Positions 44,709 through 56,455 of a DNA stretch of 64,000 bases are shown piece after piece. The stretch is taken from the NCBI GenBank assembly GCA_012184525.1, contig WOFQ01000008.1:124001-188000 (forward strand), read 5' to 3'. Source of the DNA: Xenoacremonium recifei (lineage: Eukaryota > Ascomycota > Sordariomycetes > Hypocreales > Nectriaceae). Numbering within the stretch: position 1 is the first letter of the stretch; each line of letters begins with the position of its first letter. The notes below the pieces were generated by a model. That model made no database searches. It was given only the letters and a program-made list of their open reading frames with translations, and was not told the origin of the DNA. The position numbers were made by a program, and so were the translations under genes.

Positions 44709-45980
44709 GATGGAGGGATGGATGCTGGATGGGTGGTGTGGGTGAGTCGACGTCCTCCTACAGCGGCAGTCCAGTATTGCTCTGGCATTGGACCGCTGCA
44801 CCACCTCCACGATTCCTTCAGCTGCAATGCTTCACCCACTCAGCATCGGCCGATTCTCTGTCAGGTGCCGCTGGTCGAGGGTTCTGTGGCGAGAACACCA
44901 GTCCCTCTCTTTTCCCTTTTTCTTTCTTCTGTGATGACTCGGGGTCTGTCTCGCTGTCCGATTTCCTCCTCGGTTTCAAGAGTTGTCGTCGTTCGTACTG
45001 GAGCCGGGCGCAGGGCGGATGGGGTAGCGCTCCCGGATGTCTCAGAAATTAGTGATTAGAATGGGTGGTGCCGCGGGCGAAGTCTCAGCCTTGGACAGTC
45101 CATGTGGTGGTGGGAAACAATTAGTTGTGGGATATCCGTCTCGTCGGTATGGAATGGAAGTGGTTCCAGGCGAAACAGCAAGCGACGTCAATTGACTTTT
45201 GAAGGGGAAGCGTTTCTCTGCGTGCGAGGCCAGAGCCAGGTCACTGTGAATGAGAAAATGAAGGTGATTCGGGTTTCTTTGAGAGGTTCTCGTCCGTCCT
45301 CTTGTTGGATTCCTCGTCAGGTCAAGGTTGAGGTCACGGTCCAGGTCGGGCAGGGTTCAGGGTCAGGTGCCTCGAGGCCGATGCTGTATCGATGCGGTAA
45401 GAGCGACCTCGCCGGACTCGCGCGAAACAGCCAGGAAGGAGCCCGTGGTGGGAGGATTAAGCATTAAAGAGAACGAGCAAAAAACCACCGTCACCAGCAG
45501 AGGCAACTGAGTGTCTGAAGAGGAAGAGAGTCTGGAGAAAGAGAGTTTGGGGAGATGAAGGGACCGCACAGGAAGAGACGCGAGAGGAGAGGGGGAGCTT
45601 TGACGGCCGAATCGACAGGGTCCTTGTTGGACTGAGTGCTGGATGCCCTGGACTGGCCCGAATGCCTGCTCTCGACTTGTGCCTTTTGGGGACTGCCCTG
45701 CCCAGTCTTCTCCAACGACAACGTCCCGCTGCAGCGCTGGTCCAAGATGAAAAGGGATTGGATGGATCGCTATGGCTTCAGCAAGGGTACCCGTCTGTGG
45801 ATGCCGTTCGCAGAGCCAGAGACAGCGTACCAAGAGTACCAAGAGCACCAACTGGCGACCACGCTGCAGCTGGCCTGTCGAGGATAGATCTGCAAGCATT
45901 TTACGGAGTGCTCCTCTCCCTCCTCCCCACCTCCCGTCCTCATAGCTCTTCCATGTTGATGCTCCTTCTTGACCTTTCAG

Positions 45981-46007
45981 GGGCTGGGCTGGGCTGGGCT
46001 GGGCTGG
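45981..46007. repeat. (GGGCT)5 repeat
   Basis: Five perfect pentamers plus GG; a (CCCTG)3 run lies 75 bases further on at 46081-46096. Confidence 0.95.
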
Positions 46008-49000
46008 AATAGAATGGAAAGCAGAGGGCAGGAAGTCCCGTCCCGTACCTGCAGGTGCGTCCCAACTGTCCAATGCTCTTGCCCTGCCCTGCCCTGAGGT
46101 GATGCCAATGCACCTCCCGCTCCCTATCACATCTCGCCCCTCTTCCTCCTCTTCCATCATCACAGCCCAGCCTCCCGTCCATCCCGTCTCAGCGCGGCCG
46201 TCGTCTTCGTCCGCCCCGAAGCCCGCTAAAACATGGCCCCGACTCGTCTGAACCTCCCACCGGACGGACTATTGCAGGGCCCCTCGCTTGTGCCGTTACT
46301 TCGTCCTCTCTCAACGTCGCTGTAGCGGGGGGCATGGGCCGCCGTTTGATCTTGACCACACGGACGATGGACGATCCAGGGGTCGGCTCGTGGCTCAAGG
46401 GGGGCTGGGTGGCTCCTAAGCTCCGTAGCTCCCCCGGCATCCGAGTCCAGCGAGCAAACGGGCATAGCGTCAGGAGCAAAGGCCAGCCGGTGTCGAGCGC
46501 TCGCGAGGCTGGCTCCATGATCCATCCGCGACTCCATTGCCCGAACTGGCTGGCCCCGGTGCTGAAACAAAGGCTCTCTGGGGCTGTCCCAACGCGGCAT
46601 CTGAGCCCTGGCCGTATCGGTGGTTCTCTACTCCTGCTTATACCGGGGAGACGTGATGGTCAATCCACCGAACTCTCACGATGTCCGACTTGGGACGGCC
46701 CAATGGTAAATAACCAAATCGCTCTTAAGAGGCAAGGTGAGGCCATCGTCGAAGGGGAAAACTATTCCAAATAATCAGGACACGTCTTCTCTCGGAAGAA
46801 AAAATGAAGCAAGAAAAGAAAACGAAGCTCACTTCAGTGGTCTAAACGAAGCCCCGTGGAACATCCAATGTCATTCGAGACCATGCACACTCAAACCTGC
46901 AGACAAACAATCGACCGGCCCTGCATTAGTTCGTCCGGGCATCACCACCACCACCTTTGACCCTCTGCAATATCGAATCGACCTCGTCATCCCAGCAAGC
47001 GATGTAGGCTGGTCCATGTCTCTTCACAGCGCTGCCGATGGATGCACGGCTGCATTCCTCTTCTTCACCTGCCGACAGGAGCAATTGAGGGCATGGGGTC
47101 CTGGTAATGGGCCCGTACACTTACAACACCGAGCCCGGCCGGCTAAGACAGTTACCCTCCGTATCCGATCCTGGCCAAGGTATGCGGAAATTTTTCGAGC
47201 TGGCACCTCTCTCTCGAGTGTTTCGTGCCCCCCTCGCTAGCTGCGTAGATCGCTGAGCGCAGTCCAGGGGTTTCAGTCGAACGAACCATCGCTGGGCATG
47301 GATCCCGCTCGCCTGCAAGATGCGAGCCGACGGGATCAAGAAGCAAGTCGAATGCTCGTCAGACTTTTGCAATAGCCTGCGCTACGGGACACGGGATGAC
47401 AAAGTACCGTCCCTAGTGCTACAATGTTATCACCCGTCAAGCGCCTCTCCTATCTTCGCCGGCACTATGTCCAAGGCCCCTCTTCTGGAAACGCCGCATC
47501 TGTCAGTCCAGCGGCCACTGGCGTATTGGTGATACACTCCTTTCCTGTTGCATCTGTACTTGTACTCCGTAGTCCCGTTTCTTGTCAGCGGCGGACCGGG
47601 CTACCGCGCGGACAAGAGGAAATTTCCGACCTCGATGTTTATAACAAACATACTTATTACGTCGTACGCACCCGGACCTCCTGTCACTTCATCCGAGCAC
47701 CAAGACACATGTGAGACCCTTGCTCTCTGAGTTCTGACAGAGCCTACAGGCACATCGGGCACGGATTGCTTGTGGGAACGAAGTCGTTCGTTCAGGAACC
47801 GTTTCCATCATTGTGGAGATGTGGATGAGCTAAGTGTTGGTGCGTTTGCGGACGATATGGACAAGCATGGGGCTCTACGGAGTACAGACGAGGACAACCT
47901 TGACGAAGGAAGAAACTACTGATGAGAAACAAAGAATCACCGATATGGGGTATTCCTTATCACTACGGTGGGTGTTCTTGGCCTCTACGCGTGTATCTCA
48001 GCTCGAGCACAACTTTGTTCAACCACGGTCACAAAGGGTCCATGCACAGATTACAATCTTTGGTACGCTTTCGATATCCGTGGGCGTGTCGACGCTATGA
48101 CCGCACAATGGAGACTGGTCAACGCTCTGTAGCTGCATGTCTTACATGACAGACGAACCGCTATGTTCGTTCGTTTGTGTTGAGTGGAACTTCCCCCTTC
48201 CTCCCTACACTTGCATGCGATCATTCAACGCCATTAACCGAGCTTCCGACTTGCGCCATGTACAGAGTACATCGTGTTGAACATCAATCACGTCAGATGT
48301 GACGGACACTGTAGGGTAGGAATATGGTTTGCGAGTGATGTCTATTTGGTGGTCGAATATGTTGGCCGAAGCACGAATCCTTTCCGTTTTGCTTCCATTG
48401 CTCTACAAACAACTCCTCGAAAATTTCTCTTTCAGCACCAAAGGACACCGAAGCACGATGTGAGAACCCCGAAGATCCCAAAACGCCAGGACGATAAAAA
48501 ATTCAACGCATGTGTTCCATCGAGTCAAGTCAGCGTTGTCTTCGGAACGCTACAGACGAATTACTTGTACATCTCAATAGTATAGGGTAAGCAACCAAGG
48601 GGCGGTCATTGAGATGATGAACTTCCTTTACGCAGTACATCTCACAACACACATCTGGGACGCCTGGATTTAAAAAAACATTCCACCAGTCATACAACCA
48701 CATGCATAAGTCCCACACCCTCCTTCTTGCTCTCTTTTCAAAGTAAATACATCATCAACGCACATATTGGGGCGATCGACTGCAGTTCCTGATGATCCCT
48801 CACAACTTAGGAGGACACAGTGCAACACAGAGCCGAGATCACAGAGAAAACAACAGCAACACAAGAAGGCTGAGCATTTAATGAGACACTTAACCTAGTC
48901 CCTGACCACGGTTGCGCGGGTATCCTCGCCGGCGAGCCTGATCTGAGCTTCGGTGCATCCCGGCTCCTCAACTGAAACGCGGATAAGTCGATCCTACGCT

Positions 49001-50924
49001 GGATGAGGTGATCAAGGCGCTGTTACCGGCAGCCTGGGTTGAAAAATCACCTCCATGGCATGCTACTGCCTCCGAAGCCCGTGCTGATTGGCGTGAAAAC
49101 CGGAAGGGATATTGTGAAATGATCATTTGGTTGCATTTCTCGGTAGGTTGTGGTGATCAGGGATGCCCTCGGACTCATGTCGCATGCCCCATTGCAAAGC
49201 GATCTGTCACAGACTTTATCCGAAACAGCGTGGAGAGGCTCTGACGGGTTCGTAGGCGAGCCTAGGGGCTGTTACTCGAGCAACGGTTGGATGCCAAGGC
49301 TCAGCTTCTGCCTTGTTGGAGTTTTGGAGCATGAAAATAGGAAGCCAGATCGTGGCATTGACGACAACATCTCAAAATAGAGCCAAAGTCTGTAAATAGA
49401 ATCAATGACGACTTCAAGAGACATCGTAGCCACTGGCTAGGTTTCGCGGAACACGCAACTGTAAAACAGGCAATAAGTCCAAGACAAACTCAGTACGATT
49501 TCCCATACAAATGAGTGTGACTCGAAGCCTCTGAGACAGACCTGGCCGGTGTGATAGGGCCAACCTGATTCTTCAACGTTAGAGAAGCCGATACGGAGTA
49601 GACTAAGGGAAGAAGTAACGAGGGATGGGTTTCGACATCGAACGATAGACAAGCGAGGCCGAGGGGCACAAGCAAACCGTCGACGGCTGTCGAAGCCTCG
49701 TGACCACAGCAACGTTGGCTGAAATACGCGCGCAATAGACGCCGGCTTCACCTGACGAACGTGACGAACTCCGAAACCGACAGGTGCAGGAAGCGCGAGA
49801 GCAGACTTCTGCCGCGCGACAGTCTCGAGAGTCACCGTCTGGTGACAGAACTGGCGAGGTTGTCAGAGAAGCGTTTCAGAATCGCCGCCGAGATGCTGTG
49901 GTCCGGCAAACGCGTCACCAACAAATCTCCGGCAAAGTGGGAGTCCCCAGACGAATCCATCCATGATGCAGATGCAGGAGGAGAAGGAGTCAGGCCAGAA
50001 CCCTGCAGGATTTCGTCCGGATTCTGGTCTGGCAATGGAGCACAGTGTCGAAACCGGTCGTCGTGTAGAATCTGCATGCATGCATGTCTCCCGCAGAAGG
50101 TCTCGGGTCAGCGCCAAGGGACGACAGCTGCAACGCGTTCCAGAGCCTGGTCTTAAGAGACACGCTGATATGAACCAACTCTTGTCTGTCTCTCAGTCAG
50201 CGAGCTGACGGAGCACTGTAAGCTACTAATAAATCGTGTCGATGTTGCAATGTGGGTGTGCCCCCCCCTTGGGTCCTTGGCCCAGGCAATTTGACTTGCA
50301 TGGATCGTCAAGTCTAATCTTACGGCCTCGTTTTGGCCGTTGCCGGAGGGGAAATCTGTCTGGCATTTCCCAGCATCTCTCCGAGGCAAACGCGCAATGC
50401 CCACGCGTGGTAAATGACGGGATCTGGGATCAGGGGCCGTTGCGGAATGGGGCTCTGGCACTTGGGACGGAAGGCCGCCGTTCCGCCACGGTGTGGCTTG
50501 GGGGAGATCGACGAAGAACCAGTCCGCGTCCAAGTCTGCACCGTTTTGGTGACGATGAGTTGCCGCTCTGGCGGAACCGGGATTTCCTGGAAATTCGCTC
50601 TCGGTCTTGCTGGGTGGCTGACGATGATCCCGAGCGTCAGGGTCTTCAGGGCATCGTGACCAGCTGACAATGGCCATGTGCCTGCCTTTTGCGGTGTCTG
50701 ACACTCCCGCGCAGCCGGGAATTACTGACGACTAACACGGGGATATCGAGTCGCGAGTTGATGGAGCAGTGACATTCATACGAGATTCTCGAGAGCCGAT
50801 TCCCTGAAGATGCGCCCCGCCTGGATCTGGCCCCAACGAAGAGAATCAGCCCGTGTGGATGGCAGAGCCTTCCCTCGGGGCTTCTCTAGGCTTCTGGTGG
50901 GAGACCATCTTTTCCCTCTTTCGT

Positions 50925-50960
50925 TGGTTGGTCGGTCGGTTGGTTGGTTGGTTGGTTGGT
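50925..50960. repeat. (TTGG)n-type repeat
   Basis: Nine units of TTGG with TCGG variants in the gene-free region. Confidence 0.9.
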
Positions 50961-51959
50961 AGTCTGTGGTTGGTGGAGGATCGAGCAGGAAGCCTTGCCA
51001 CATGAGGTTGCAAGTTTGTGTGATGACAGGCTCCGTGGCTTGAGGCAGCACCAACCAGCATCTCGCTCGAGGCTTGAGATCAGGCAGGGCTGGGGGCGAG
51101 CCTCGAGCCGGGTTTCAGCGCATCGTGACCAGTCTCTGGCTGAGACTTTCGACTAGCTGGTGCTTCTGTCTTCTCAGCGCGCGCGGCAGCTCCGATGCTT
51201 GACTCTTCTGGTGAAGGGAATCCATTGCCATCCATCATCTGTGGCTAGAGGGCACAGCAGGACAGTGTCCAATATCGCGGCACGGTAAGACGGGTCTGCG
51301 TCCATCGTCGTCGAGGCTAGCCACTTCCATCCCCTGTCACACCCTCGATTGCGTCCGTGTCGCTTCCAGCCCGAATCACTCACTAAGCCATGAGGCAGAC
51401 CCGGGAGGCTGGGGCTGGTGTGTTTGGCGCCGGGGGGAAATGAAGGCATCGAGGCTTGGCTGCGTGTAAGGAAGAGAGTTGCATTGTATGAGATTCCGGT
51501 GAAGACATGTCTCTTGCTGTGGTTGTGATATGTTCGGCGCCAGGGCAGCCATGGGATGTGCCTCACTCGCTCTTGCCTCGCTCTGTCATTCAATAGCCTG
51601 TAAGACGGACAGATTTCGTCCAGCTGAAGCGCAGCTCGCACTGTCCTGCGTACCCGCCACGAGGTTTAAATTTAATCCTCCTCCCCCTCCCCCTGCAATC
51701 GAAGTCCAATTTTGATGCTGCAGCTGCGATTGGCCGGCCGTAGGCGCCAACCGTGATGCGGGAATCTAAATATAGGCCCTTGGCCGTGTTTCGCAACCCA
51801 TGGTCCACTCACAGGCGAGCGGGGCCTCATGGGGCCTGCAACAGGCTGGAGCCGTATTGGCGTCGAGGACCTGGGGCTGGCCAACGAGAGCGTGGCGAGC
51901 ATTGCGGCGCGGCCCCTGACTGGCTGGCCGCAGCTGCCTCGTAGCGCTGAGGTCTGATG

Positions 51960-53072
51960 CGCCTTCCCCCCCTTGTTCTCAACCTTCTTGCCCTGTGGTT
52001 CCAGGTTCGGCTGCTCCTCCAGTGCCTCCAGCGCTTCTCCACTGGCTCCCGCTGCAAGTCGACTGGAGCGGCCCCTGCCTGCCCTGTGCGTAACGCTCCA
52101 GAACCCGTACAGTGCCTAAAGTGCCTACTGCTGCTGCCGGGAGTCTGCAGTGCTCCAGGGCCTTTGGTTGTTGGCGGCGCTGCAACCGGTACTTGCCCGG
52201 TACCTGTGCCGTTGCCCAGTTGCCCGCGCTCGGTCGCCTTGCCCCTTCCCCTCCCCCAGTCCCTGGCTTGTCCTCCCGTCGCCCAGGCCAGGGCAGTCTC
52301 CAGCAGTCCCCGGCGCTGTAACCAGTCAAACTCAATCCAATCCCATCCCCATCCATCCATCCATCTCTCCCATCTCCCATTCTTCCTCTTCCTGCTTCCT
52401 GTTTCCTGTTACTGCTTCTTCCCTTCAACTCCCTCGCCCCCCATCGCGAGTCGCCCGACGACCATCTTCTTCTCCTCCTCTTCCTCCTCGAGGGCATCGC
52501 CAGTTTGTCCAGTTTCGGCGCCAAAATAGCCCTGCAGCCCGCTCACCCTTTCGCCTGGTTGTTCCTGATTTAGTCGCCGATTCTTTGTCTCACCCTCGAC
52601 GCTCTGGTCTCATTCCTCCTTCTCCCTGCCACACGCGAGAGACCCAGCGACGGCATCACCACGTTTACTTTTTCTGCGTCGCCAATTCCGACTCTTCTCA
52701 CTCCGAAGAGACGCCCTGTCGTGGTTTCTTGGCCGAACACCGTTCTCTCTTTAACGACGCGGTCCCGTGGCCCTCACGGCATCGACCTCGCTCGTCGCTT
52801 ACCGCACGTCCAGTGACAGGATTCAGCTGCGCTGTCCACCCGACCGAACTCGATCGGATCACGACCTGCGATTTCACTCTTTACACACACCTTGTTGAGG
52901 CCTTGATTTATTGCCGCCTTCGCCTTCCTCGATCTCGACCGAGTCTCTGCAACACTCTCCCCGGCGGAAAGTGCTTTGGGGGAATCTTTGTGGTCGTATA
53001 AGAGGATCGGAACACTGGGAGTCGACGCTCCCGAGACGCATCTTCTGATTACTGCTGGGAGCTAGAGAAACA
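51960..53072 (+). promoter_or_regulatory. ATG-free leader of the Msg5-like phosphatase gene
   Basis: No ATG occurs on the plus strand in these 1113 bases, while CAT (ATG on the other strand) occurs more than ten times. The block 52330-52470 is strongly pyrimidine-rich with ATCC repeats (52343-52364), typical of fungal transcription start regions. This suggests transcription starts within this segment and that the 53073 ATG is the first start codon on the mRNA. Confidence 0.6.
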
Positions 53073-55583
53073 ATGCCGTCAGCAACCGCCCGGCGCCTGT
53101 ACGAGGACCAAATACCGCCGTTCATGTCAGTATTCGATCTCGACGCCGAAACCATCGCCGACCAAGAAACCGTCACGTTGGTGGACCCCAAGTTCGTCGA
53201 CATGGATCCCAAGGTGCCCTCCCTCGTGAATCCCTCGCAGCAGCACGCTTTCCGAACTGGAGTTCTTCCCTCAGATCCTTCCCACAGACACCATGACAGC
53301 ACCTCGACACAGACCTCGGAATCAGCCGAGTCGTCACCAACAACCACACTCTCCACAACGGACTCCTCGCCTCTCTCAGATCCGTCGCCGTCATCGTCTC
53401 CAGACTCTCCCATTAACCTAATACCTCTCAACAACTTCCCTTCGACTACTTTTGGCATGTATTCTGGAATGTCTGGACTCCAAACCGACAGCCCAAGTTC
53501 TAGCAACAACAACCTCAGCGTCATGGAGCAGCTTCCGAGTTTACAACGCCCCATGACTTCTCCCTCACCGCGTCGAGCGCGGAATATGAAGGGTCTTTCG
53601 ATTCAGCCTCCCTTTGCAAGCTCCTCGACGAGCATTGCCCAGATCTCAGAACCGTCGTCGCCGTCATTTATCAAGCCCAAGATTCCTGCTATGAAGCGAA
53701 AACCTAGCCAGCTGAGTCTTAAGACGAACTCTTCAGATCTTATTACGAAGACGACCCTGGAGGTCCCTCCCTCACCAGCCATGCCGCCTATTCTTCAACG
53801 GCGCGCTCTCAAACATTGTGTCTCAACTCCGCATATGTTGTCTGGCCTCAAGTCATCCACCTTTGGACCTCCTGGTGGCATGTCATTTCCTAAGGTCTTG
53901 GAGCGCAACGAATCTGGCTTGTCAGAATTTCTGCGCCCCATGAAATCTAGCATGAAGGCTACCTTTGACACGACTATCACAGAGGAGGATTCGCCCATAA
54001 AATCTCAAATGGCAAACCGGCTCGACAACCAGCCAGTTGATGAGAGCGAGAACAACGAAGACACGAAGACACCCGGGTACCCCGACGGTCCTATTGCCAT
54101 ATATGGCGATAACGTCTTCCTTTACATGGAGCCTACAGCCGAAGAGGCATCTCGGTTCGACCTGGTCATCAACGTCGCTCGAGAAGTGAGCAACCCCTTC
54201 GAAATTAAGGCACAGCAAGGATTCAGTCGGTTCAAGCCTGCGGACGACAGTCCTATCCCCGACACTGCAATCTCTGCATGCAGCTTCACTACTGCATTCG
54301 AGTACCCGCCCGATGATGGCTCAGATACGCCTACCACTCCCAAGGCTATGCAGTTCAGGAACCCTGAGTATATCCACATGCCTTGGGATCACAACACTGA
54401 CATTGCGCCGGATCTAATGGGATTATGTGAGACTATTGACAAGCGGACTAAGGAGGGCAAGAAGGTCCTGGTTCATTGTCAGCAGGGCGCAAGCCGATCC
54501 GCCAGTCTCATCATCGCCTATGGCTTGTACATGAAACCCGAACTGAGCGTCAATGACGCCTACTACGCCGCCCAGGCCAAGAGCCGCTGGATCAGCCCCA
54601 ACATGAAGCTTATGTACTCGCTTCAGGACTTCCAGAAACAGGTTGCGAAGACGCGACTCCCCTCAACAACTGGGTTCCGCGGTCGCCCAGGTCGAAGCCC
54701 TACGAAGCACCGACTGACCCTCTCAGCTGATGCTATCGACATGCCCTCCAACCAGCCCAAAACGGCACCCCTTCCGGACAATGACGAGAAAACGGACAAG
54801 GGCGACGGACAATCCTCGAATCGACTTCGTGGCAACTCGACTCCTGGTCTTTCGGTGGTGACGCCTGGCCCGCAATCCGCACCGCCCATTTACAACTGGA
54901 TGGAACAGGTTGAGCAGAGCGCTCCCCAGGTCTCGCCGGTACCTGCACAGCCCGGGCAATTTGGCTTCCCCGATCCACCGCAGAGCCCCGGCTTCAACCA
55001 CGGATTCCCGACTCTAGCACCGCCCGTGGATCCATACGCGGAGCCACTTGCTTCGCCCGGTCTGTCTCACGCTACCTTTGGCTTCCAGAGCATGTCGTCG
55101 TTCCCGCGCTTCAACCCGCAGCCGATGGTACAGCCACTTGCTCCGCCGCCCAAGCGACAAGTTCAGCGCAAGAGGTCATATGAGGATCGACCTGTGACTC
55201 GAACTATTGAGATTCCCTCAAGACGATACGACGAGGAGGACGAGGCGCTCATGTCGCCACGGGCTGAGATCATGACCAACAATCCGCTACACGAGTTCCC
55301 CAAGACCGAATTTCCTCGTATGGAGTTTCCTCGCACAGAGTTCCCGCGATTAGAGGTCACTAGGACTGAGTTCCCAGACATTGGGGGCATGCGGTTCAGC
55401 GAGTCTCCCCCTCCGCCAAGCATCGTCGAGGACGGCCTCTTCTCGCCGCGGATAGGCGCCTTTCCGCGGGATCCATTCGGGTCATTTGGATCATTTGGCA
55501 CGCCGGACACCGTGGCGGACCCTCGAAGTCCGGCGACCAAGGGAGAGGCGCCCATCATCCGGTCTATCGACGACCTCATATAG
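53073..55583 (+). CDS. MSG5: dual-specificity MAP kinase phosphatase, Msg5-like
   Basis: Single exon, 836 codons. The N-terminal 340 residues are disordered, with many SP and TP sites and a basic patch (PKIPAMKRKPSQLSLK) that could serve as a MAP kinase docking region. The phosphatase domain runs from about 340 to 525: IAIYGDNVFLYMEPTAEEAS, FDLVINVAREV, the general acid Asp439 in HMPWDHNTD, and the P-loop HCQQGASRS with Cys469 and Arg475, then AYYAAQAKSRWISPN. The C-terminal 300 residues are Pro-rich and contain short EFPR repeats near 740-770. Yeast Msg5 and its filamentous relatives dephosphorylate MAP kinases of the wall-integrity and pheromone pathways; the same role is inferred here. Next gene HUT1 converges on it. 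Confidence 0.88.
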   Translation: MPSATARRLYEDQIPPFMSVFDLDAETIADQETVTLVDPKFVDMDPKVPSLVNPSQQHAFRTGVLPSDPSHRHHDSTSTQTSESAESSPTTTLSTTDSSPLSDPSPSSSPDSPINLIPLNNFPSTTFGMYSGMSGLQTDSPSSSNNNLSVMEQLPSLQRPMTSPSPRRARNMKGLSIQPPFASSSTSIAQISEPSSPSFIKPKIPAMKRKPSQLSLKTNSSDLITKTTLEVPPSPAMPPILQRRALKHCVSTPHMLSGLKSSTFGPPGGMSFPKVLERNESGLSEFLRPMKSSMKATFDTTITEEDSPIKSQMANRLDNQPVDESENNEDTKTPGYPDGPIAIYGDNVFLYMEPTAEEASRFDLVINVAREVSNPFEIKAQQGFSRFKPADDSPIPDTAISACSFTTAFEYPPDDGSDTPTTPKAMQFRNPEYIHMPWDHNTDIAPDLMGLCETIDKRTKEGKKVLVHCQQGASRSASLIIAYGLYMKPELSVNDAYYAAQAKSRWISPNMKLMYSLQDFQKQVAKTRLPSTTGFRGRPGRSPTKHRLTLSADAIDMPSNQPKTAPLPDNDEKTDKGDGQSSNRLRGNSTPGLSVVTPGPQSAPPIYNWMEQVEQSAPQVSPVPAQPGQFGFPDPPQSPGFNHGFPTLAPPVDPYAEPLASPGLSHATFGFQSMSSFPRFNPQPMVQPLAPPPKRQVQRKRSYEDRPVTRTIEIPSRRYDEEDEALMSPRAEIMTNNPLHEFPKTEFPRMEFPRTEFPRLEVTRTEFPDIGGMRFSESPPPPSIVEDGLFSPRIGAFPRDPFGSFGSFGTPDTVADPRSPATKGEAPIIRSIDDLI

Positions 55584-56455
55584 AAGGGCAACAGCATATG
55601 AAGGACACATTACGAAGAACTGGAGGATTCAGTATCCAAACAACCCACCGTCGACGACTCAGCATCTTCTTACCCGTTCTTCGATGAATACTTGACATTA
55701 TTATACCGCCACATAGCCAACGACCATCCAACTACATATTCTCACGGCATTTCCAGGCGTTTTTGCTATATCAGGGACATACCCATTGCGCATACCGCGG
55801 CCATCGCTTTGACTGGCCGACGAGACCCCCAACCGGGGCACACGACGACTATACACGTATTCCACCACATCACCGTCTATTCTCTTTGTTCATCTCCGCC
55901 TTAGCCTCTCGATCGCTATACTTCTCTCGTTACAGCACGCACAGCGGGTTCTAACCCCCACCTAGTGTAATACTTAGACAAAGCCTTTCACTCTTTTCTT
56001 TACTATCAGTGCGTTTTCGCTTCTGTTACAACTTTTTGGACTATTACAAAATGGAGTGGGAGTATTTCTGGCACGGCGGCTATTAAACGTCCGCGTACAC
56101 ACCCCCCACGGGCAGGGAGGTTCAAGAGGAGCGAGGATGGACTCATGGGAAAGAAAATTACTGCTATCTTGGTTCGTAGCAGGGAGTTTGGACGTGGAGC
56201 GACTTGATTAGGCGATGCGAATGAAGATGGGGGGGATGAATGGGAAATGAAGATTTTTCTATCCAATCGTTTTTGACTGGTGTGTTTTCTGAAGTGCCGT
56301 GACAAGACATGTGAGATGTGGTGAAGATTAAGTCTATTTCGTATGTACCGTCTCGAGGACCCGTCTCGAAAACCAACGCAATATGTACAGGGGTAGGTAG
56401 TAAAATATAATGTCTTTCTCTAATAATAGAAACCCACGGAAAACAGATACGCCTT
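55584..56455. other. convergent 3' regions of MSG5 and HUT1
   Basis: 870 bases, pyrimidine-rich in the middle, then T-rich and A-rich toward HUT1. No gene supported. Confidence 0.45.

Larger units (their letters stand above)
44709..51959. other. 7.25 kb stretch without a supported gene
   Basis: Left part (to about 45.5 kb) is probably the leader and promoter of the Ser-rich gene; it is pyrimidine-rich on the minus strand. From 46 to 52 kb only short frames occur, without recognisable domains or joinable exons. Simple repeats lie at 45981-46007, 46081-46096 and 50925-50960. The stretch 47.5-49.5 kb is richer in AT. No tRNA, 5S rRNA, transposase or terminal repeats were found. It may hold distal regulatory DNA or noncoding RNA; neither can be shown from sequence alone. 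Confidence 0.5.

Noticed and set aside
49437..49835. Minus-strand stretch with RGFESHS-like and RGFDSR-like words suggesting tRNA T-arms
   Set aside because: The bases around both TTCGA cores do not pair as a T-stem, and no acceptor or anticodon arms can be built.
51957..52529. 190-codon plus-strand frame in the Msg5 leader
   Set aside because: Pro/Ser/Leu-rich product of pyrimidine-rich DNA with no domain; its ATG is the last one before the ATG-free leader and is probably upstream of transcription start.
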